From Garcia nutans (Eukaryota > Streptophyta > Magnoliopsida > Malpighiales > Euphorbiaceae), in assembly GCA_947685225.1 (NCBI GenBank), contig CANTUV010000015.1, positions 2,480,001 through 2,544,000 of the forward strand: a DNA stretch of 64,000 nucleotides, in the 5' to 3' direction. The notes under the pieces are model-generated. The model was not told the origin of the DNA. It saw nothing but the letters and a program-made list of their open reading frames with translations, and made no database searches. The number at the start of each line of letters is the position of its first letter. Position 1 is the first letter of the stretch. This document shows, one piece after another, positions 58,698 through 64,000 of this stretch. The translations under genes and the position numbers were made by a program.

Positions 58698-59570
58698 CTA
58701 TTTTGATAAAGAGAGGGTGGATGTGATCTCTCCCCTCCTCCGGTAAGTCCGCATATGAGAAAAAACTGGTTCCATATTAACTTCACTCTTTTCTTGAACA
58801 TCTTCACATTTCATTACCCCTCCAATTTTTATAAAGTTGATCAGCTCCTCCGGTGTTGTGGAGGTAGAAATTGGCATGCTAGCCAAGGCTTTGGCCATAG
58901 TTTCTCGGTGTTTTTTAGAAGTAGCTAACAGGTCCCAAATGCTAACACTTGCTTAGGTTCTTTTTAATTGCTTGAGCACAGCATCATCTTCTTCCACTTC
59001 AACTTCCTTCCCCTTATTAGTTTCTACCTCCTTAGGTGGTGGCCTTGCATAAGGCTTACCGGATCTAGTATTCATCACCTCATCTTCTTCGGGCTTGGAC
59101 CAAGTCCACTCCTCCTTCTTGGTATAATATCATCATCACTATCACTTGAATCCCAAAACCCATTGACAACACAAATTGCTACTTCTCCACCCATCATAGC
59201 TTATTCAATTTTGACAAATGCCTCTTCTTCTTTGGTTTCTTTTCCATCCACATCTTGAAAAGAAGACATGACAAAGTCCTCATGCAAACCTCCTCCAATC
59301 ATGAAGGTTGCCGGTGGTGGTACCTTATTGAATTTTGGCAACGGGTTGTCTTTAGTGTTTAGTAGCTTCCCATTATCAATTAGATTTTGAATCTCATGTC
59401 TCAACCTCATACATCTATCCATGTCATGTCCTTGCATTTGGTGAAATTGACAAATTACTTTGGCGTCAAAATTAGGTGGGAGCGGGTTAGGCAAAGGACG
59501 AGGATTTAAGGGTTGTAGCAATCCTTTTCTTTGAAGCTTGTTGAGAACCCATGACATCAGTTTTCCCAAT
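58698..59570 (-). pseudogene. Tat gag C-terminal part, left copy
   Basis: Minus strand. About 59570-59201 has 'LLQPLNPRPLPNPLPPNFDAK', then 'CQFHQMQGHDMDRCMRLRHEI', a zinc-finger-like motif, and 'FNKVPPPATFMIGGG', matching the plus-strand gag at 45801-46269. 58898-58698 is a further segment (TPEELINFIKIGG) leading to protease. The N-terminal and capsid parts are missing because sequence inverts at about 59571-59616. Confidence 0.75.
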
Positions 59571-59616
59571 TGGGTTGTAGCAACCCATGATGGTGAAATC
59601 AGATACCAGGTAACAA
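59571..59616. other. Inversion junction between two Tat copies
   Basis: 'TTGGGTTGTAGCAACCCATGAT' (split at TAGC|AACC) is itself a small palindrome. Left of it the minus-strand gag ends. From about 59617 (CACTTCCAAAACTTAG) the text matches the reverse complement of 56978 and leftward. About 45 bp belong clearly to neither. Confidence 0.7.
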
Positions 59617-62140
59617 CACTTCCAAAACTTAGAATTATTCTTCGATAGAGCACTAAAATATAAGCTAAGATTAAACCTGAAGAAGTGTGTGTTTGGGGTT
59701 ACCTCAGGCAAATTTTTGGGACATGTGATTGGTCCAAATGGCATTAAGATTGACCTTGACAAAGTTAAAGCAATCAAGGATATGCCAATCCCTAAGACAG
59801 AGAGAGAATTTCAGGGATTCATTGGTAAATTACAATACATTAGCAGGTTTATAGCAAAGCTCACAACAATCTGTGAACCTATCTTCAAATTGCTTAAAAA
59901 GAATCAGCCAGTCCTGTGGAATGAAGAGTGTCAAAAGGCCTTTGAGCGAATAAAGGAGTATCTACTAAATCCACTTGTTTTGAAACCACCTAAACCTAGT
60001 AAACCCTTGTTACTATACTTAGTAGTAGAAGAAGAATCAATAGGAGCCATGCTAGCCCAAGTAGATGAGTCAGGGATTGAGCATCCAGTTTACTATTTTA
60101 GTAGAAAGCTCCTACCTTACAAAATTAAGTATAGTATCATTGAACAAACCTGTATAGTTGTGGTTTGGTCTTCTAAGAAGTTCCGACATTGCTTTCAATC
60201 TTATAGTGTGCAAGCAATTTCCAGGTTGGATCCAATGAAGTACTTAAGGGAGACACTCTCTTTGATTGGGAAGTATGGGTGATGGTTGATAATATTGGAA
60301 GAATTTGAGATTGAGTATGTAACCAGGAAAACAATCAAAGGTAGGGCAGTGGCAGAATTCCTGGCCCAACAACCATTACCGGATAGCGAAGAGGTAGTCT
60401 TGGAATTTTTGGATGAACATTTAGAGGCCATTGAAGTATAAGAATAGAAAATGTATTTTGACGGAGCAGTGAATAGGAAAGGAGCAGGTTTGGGAGTCAT
60501 ACTAGAATCTCCCGAAGGGAAACTTATCCCCTTAGCCAAAAAGTTGAAATTCAGGGTAACCAATAATATGGTGGAGTATGAAGCATGTATCTTTTGTTTG
60601 GAAACCCTAACAATTATGAAGGTGGATAAAGTGGAAGTTTTTGGCGATTCATTTCTAGTAGTATCCCAAGTAAATGGAGAGTGAGAGTTGAAAGAAGAGA
60701 AATTAAAACCATACCACCGTTACTTGACCATGATGAAGAAGAACTTTAAGGAGTGCATGTTTATACACCTACAAAGAGAAGAAAATCAGATGGCTGATGC
60801 CCTAGCCACATTGGCTTCGGTATGGGAAAATCCTATCAACTTATTCCTCAAGCCTCTGATTTTGACCAGTTCATCAACTCATTACTATGAATAAGAGACA
60901 ATCATGGAAACTGATACAGACCATGATGCATGGTATGATACTATATGACAGTTTTTAGAGGAAAGGGAATACCCGTTGGGGGCAACAAAGAAAGAAAGAA
61001 GAGCCATAAGGCGGTGGTCCTTGCAATACATCAACTTCCATGGAGAGTTATATCAAAGATGGCCTGATGGGGTGCACTTGAGATGCTTGAAGAAGCCTGA
61101 AGTGGAGCATATCATGTCAGAAATACACACAGGAAGTTGCGGTCCACACATGAGTGGTTTAGCCTTAGTTAAGAAGATAATTCGACAAGGTTACTACTGG
61201 CTGACCATGGAGAGAGATTGTATTGAGTTTATCAAGAAGTGCCAATAATGTCAGATGTATGGTAATTTGAATCATATGCCTCCTGAAGAATTGCATTCTA
61301 TGTCTTCACCCTGGCCCTTTGCCACTTGGGGGATCGACATTATAGGAGAGATACATCCAACAGCCATAAATGGTCACCATTTTATTGTAGTAGCGGTAGA
61401 TTATTTTTCAAAATGGGTCAAAGTCGAATCCTTCAACAAATTCGGGGCAAGTCAAATGGCTAGATTTATTGAAAGGAACCTCATCTGTAGATATGGAGTC
61501 CCGCATAGTGTGATATCAGACAATGGGGTACAGTTTCAAGGAGCAATTAAGGACTTATTCTCAAAGTACCAAACCCATAATCACCAATCCTCTCCTTATA
61601 GACCAAAGGCTAATGGTGCAGTAGAAGCAACAAACAAGACAATTAAGCAGATCATGTCCAAGATGACCAAGACATATAGAGATTGGTCAGAGATGCTTCC
61701 TTTTGCTTTATGGGGATATAGAACAAGTGTTCGAACACCGACTGAAATGACACCGTTCTCTTTGGTTTACGGGATGGAAGCAGTGTTGCCAATTGAAATT
61801 GAGATCAAGTCATTAAGAGTGGTCTTGGAAGCTGAAATGCCTGAAATATAATGGGTAGTGAGCAGATATACATAGTTAGCTTTACTAGAGGAGAGAAGGT
61901 TAAAAGTATTGTATCATCATCAACTGTATCAAAGGAGGATAGCTCGAACTTACAATAGAAGAGTTAAGACTAGAAAACTCAAAATTGGTGATTTAGTGTT
62001 GAAATAATGTACCTAGCTGGGAAGGGCCATATGTTTTGAAATAAGTCAAGAACAAGGGTGCAGTAAAGTTATCATACATGGACGAGAATGAATTTAGTGA
62101 GCCAGTGAACATTGACAGGTTGAAGAGGTTTTATGTATAA
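59617..62140 (+). pseudogene. Tat pol, right copy: RT end, two RNases H and integrase
   Basis: Plus strand, same gene order as the left copy. RT thumb 'LRLNLKKCVFGVTSGKFLG' lacks everything upstream including YVDD. RNase H: 'LLLYLVVEEESIGAML'. Archaeal-type RNase H: 'MYFDGAVNRKGAGLGVILESP', 'NNMVEYEACIFCLE' and 'VEVFGDSFLVVSQVNGE'. Integrase: 'EIHTGSCGPHMSG', 'GIDIIG', 'VISDNGVQF' with the second Asp intact, 'NGAVEATNK', and the end 'NIDRLKRFYV' with stop at 62138. At least eight in-frame stops or slips (around 60280, 60438, 60682, 60890, 60948, 61248, 61850, 62006). Confidence 0.88.
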
Positions 62141-62556
62141 AAAAAGAGAAAAAGAAAAAAGAGCTCACTAGGTTGAAAACCCAAAAAGGACGGCCTAGGC
62201 AAAAGTTAAAATGGTCCGCTAGTTCCGAAAATTCGAAAGGGCGGGCTAGGCAACAATTAGGGCTAAATGAGAGAAAATCGTCAATTAGAAAACGTGAAAG
62301 GGCTAGTTGGCAATAGGAGTGATCTTGTGTATGCTGACTTTATGTTTGGTTGTTCCCCAATTTAATAAAATATAATTAATATTAAAATTATTCTATGTGA
62401 ACTATTATAAGTATTTGACCAGATATGGATGAAATAAATAAACACAATAGCAAAAGGTGATGACCAATTTTAAAAGGAAAAGAAGCATCTCTTATTACTT
62501 TTATTATTTTTTCATCCTAACAATACACTTTTTAAAGAAATTGACAAATGTAAAAT
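62141..62556. repeat. Spacer after right-copy pol with 62-bp-type repeats
   Basis: An A-rich stretch (62139-62160), then 'GTTGAAAACCCAAAAAGGACGGCCTAGGC', here seen in parts, 'CGAAAGGGCGGGCTAGGCAAC' and 'GTGAAAGGGCTAGTTGGC'. It is the mirror of 54250-54400. The remainder to 62556 is AT-rich without a gene. Confidence 0.65.
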
Positions 62557-63919
62557 CTATGGTAGATGATAAGTGTAACGTGCAGGCCAGCTTTGCTTCA
62601 GCCGATCCAAGTAGGCTTCAGTCAGACAAGGCATGTCTAAATCGGGAGTGAATTCAGAACCTCGAGGCTCAGCTCCATACTGATGGTCAAAGTCGGCGAC
62701 GATAATAGCAAGTACCTCGATGAACAGAAACAAGAGGAACATACATCAAGTATCTCCGCATGGTGATATGAGAAATCTTCCACCAAGGTACTAACCAACG
62801 GATGTTGACTTCAGTGCGTGAGTGGATCTAGTCAACCCAGTCAACATACGAAGAAGCAGGATGAAGTAGTTTCCTAGAAGAATGATGTCGTGGCAAATAT
62901 CTGGCAAAATTCATAGATGGAGTATCAAGCAAGCAAAGACGCTTCTGAAGCCAAATTTGTAAGAAAAAAATTAATTAAAAAAGAAAGGTCTGCTAAGTTG
63001 AAAACTCGAAAGAGCGGCTTAGGCAAAAATTAGGACAGCTCGCTAGTTCCGAAAACCCTCAAGGGCGAACTAGGCAAAAATTAGAGCAATATAAAATTTA
63101 ATAAAAAAGGGGTCCACTAAGTTGAAAACCCACAAGGGCAGGTTAGGCAAAAATTAGAACAACTTGCTAGTTCTGAAAACCCGCATGGGTGGACTAGTCA
63201 AAAATTAGAGTAATAAAAAATATAAATAATAATAAATAAATAATAATAATAAAAAAGAAAAACCTAAATTGAAAACCTGAAAGGGCAGTTTAGGTAATTA
63301 CCTAAACTAATAATGGATTCCCGGTCAGTCTCTTTGACAATCCTGATTTAAGTTGGTCTAATCCAACTAAAGTCTCAGCTAAGATCACGGGTATCGGCGA
63401 CAAGCCTCATTCCATTTGGTCCATGATATCCAATACTCGTGGATCAATATCACCATTAGAAGAAATAAGCAAGAATTGGCCAAGAAATCATAGACAAAGC
63501 ATACGTCCCCATGCCTTAATAGAAGCCAAATGAGAAAGGAAAAAGTCAATTATGGGACCAAGCAGAATTTTCTCACCCCTCATCAACTGTAGAACTTCGG
63601 GCTTTGAAAGTTGAAATAACATTTGCCTCTTTTGCTGAGTCTTGGAAATCAATATAGGTAATGTTATTTTTTGATTGTTTGGATATTCAAGGATAGCCTC
63701 AAATTCTTCAATCAAGGGACATATTTCAAAGCCATTAATTTTAAATGTCCTAGAATTCACATTCCAAAAAGAAGCCATGACATGTAAAAAAGAATGGTCC
63801 AATTTAATATTTTGAAAACACTTCAAAGTATCGATTTTTGACCAAGATATTTGTTTCCAATGAATGGCATTCATATTTTTAAATAGAACTTTTATTTTGT
63901 TTAAATTGAGTTCGGTCAT
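62557..63919 (-). pseudogene. Tat antisense ORF, right copy, with defective splice acceptor
   Basis: Minus strand. Exon 1 (63919-63302) begins 'MTELNLNKIKVLFKNMNAIHW', has 'FEICPLIEEFEAILEYP' and stays open for 143 codons (to 63488), past the point where the left copy is frameshifted. The donor TTAG|GTAATT is kept. The acceptor is CTTACAA where the left copy has CTCACAG, so normal splicing is unlikely. Exon 2 (62957-62557) retains 'RWLVPWWK', 'FTPDLDMPCLTEAYLDRL' and the terminal stop. The intron (62958-63301) has the same 62-bp repeats. Confidence 0.75.
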
Positions 63920-64000
63920 TGTTGACGACTGAAGGAAAATTGGAATTGTTAAAAGGAATTTTTATGTTGAAGTAGAAAATCTCCTAGCTTCTGTATGAAA
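63920..64000 (-). other. Leader upstream of the right antisense ORF
   Basis: Reverse complement of the region just upstream of 52678 (CTTCAGTCGTCAAC, then CTTCAACATAAAAATTCC). The TATA box would fall just outside the window. Confidence 0.6.

Overview
This is a repeat-dominated stretch of a flowering-plant nuclear genome, probably a eudicot. The AT-rich background, the nested long-LTR Ty3-gypsy and Ty1-copia retrotransposons, the CACTA transposon end and the L1-type LINE fragment all point that way. I found no intact host gene, tRNA, rRNA or organelle insertion. Every supported coding stretch belongs to a transposable element, and nearly all are broken by stops, frameshifts, deletions or later insertions. 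Species cannot be named from the sequence.

Layout. 1-383 is the end of a CACTA element. About 860-26580 is a mosaic of Tekay/Del-like chromovirus LTRs, a truncated Tekay pol (minus strand, 3700-5218), a LINE fragment (12055-12545) and a SIRE-like copia element (minus strand, about 12546-20346). The copia gag was split by two solo LTRs. A second copia-family 3' LTR (22173-25270) is followed by a captured or env-position reading frame resembling the 'putative plant transposon protein' family (25539-26580). Solo LTRs at 6190-8719, 16352-18884 and 37258-39843 have perfect 5-bp target-site duplications; one at 14106-15724 has 4 of 5 bases matching.

26581 to about 52087 is a head-to-tail Tat-lineage (Ogre/Retand-like) array of LTR - deleted interior - LTR - interior - LTR fragment. 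The middle LTR contains a 1.66-kb tandem duplication, so it carries two promoters. The second interior was invaded by a 9.6-kb Athila-like, largely non-autonomous element (34965-44551). That element's gag zinc knuckle was in turn split by a 2.6-kb solo LTR, giving three nested levels. The 3' part of this Tat interior has a 1.5-kb tandem duplication, a roughly 24-bp minisatellite, and a palindrome-rich cassette homologous to one in the Athila-like LTR.

52569-64000 holds two Tat copies facing each other as a large imperfect inverted repeat. The left copy (minus strand) has gag end, protease, reverse transcriptase, RNase H, a second archaeal-type RNase H and integrase. The right copy (plus strand) has only the end of RT through integrase. 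Each has an antisense reading frame between pol and where its 3' LTR should be. The left antisense frame has a TATA box, one intron with preserved splice sites, and similarity to DUF7745/plant-mobile-domain proteins. This spliced antisense gene and the cassette shared between two retrotransposon lineages are the most noteworthy things here. I did not find a convincing wholly new biological system.
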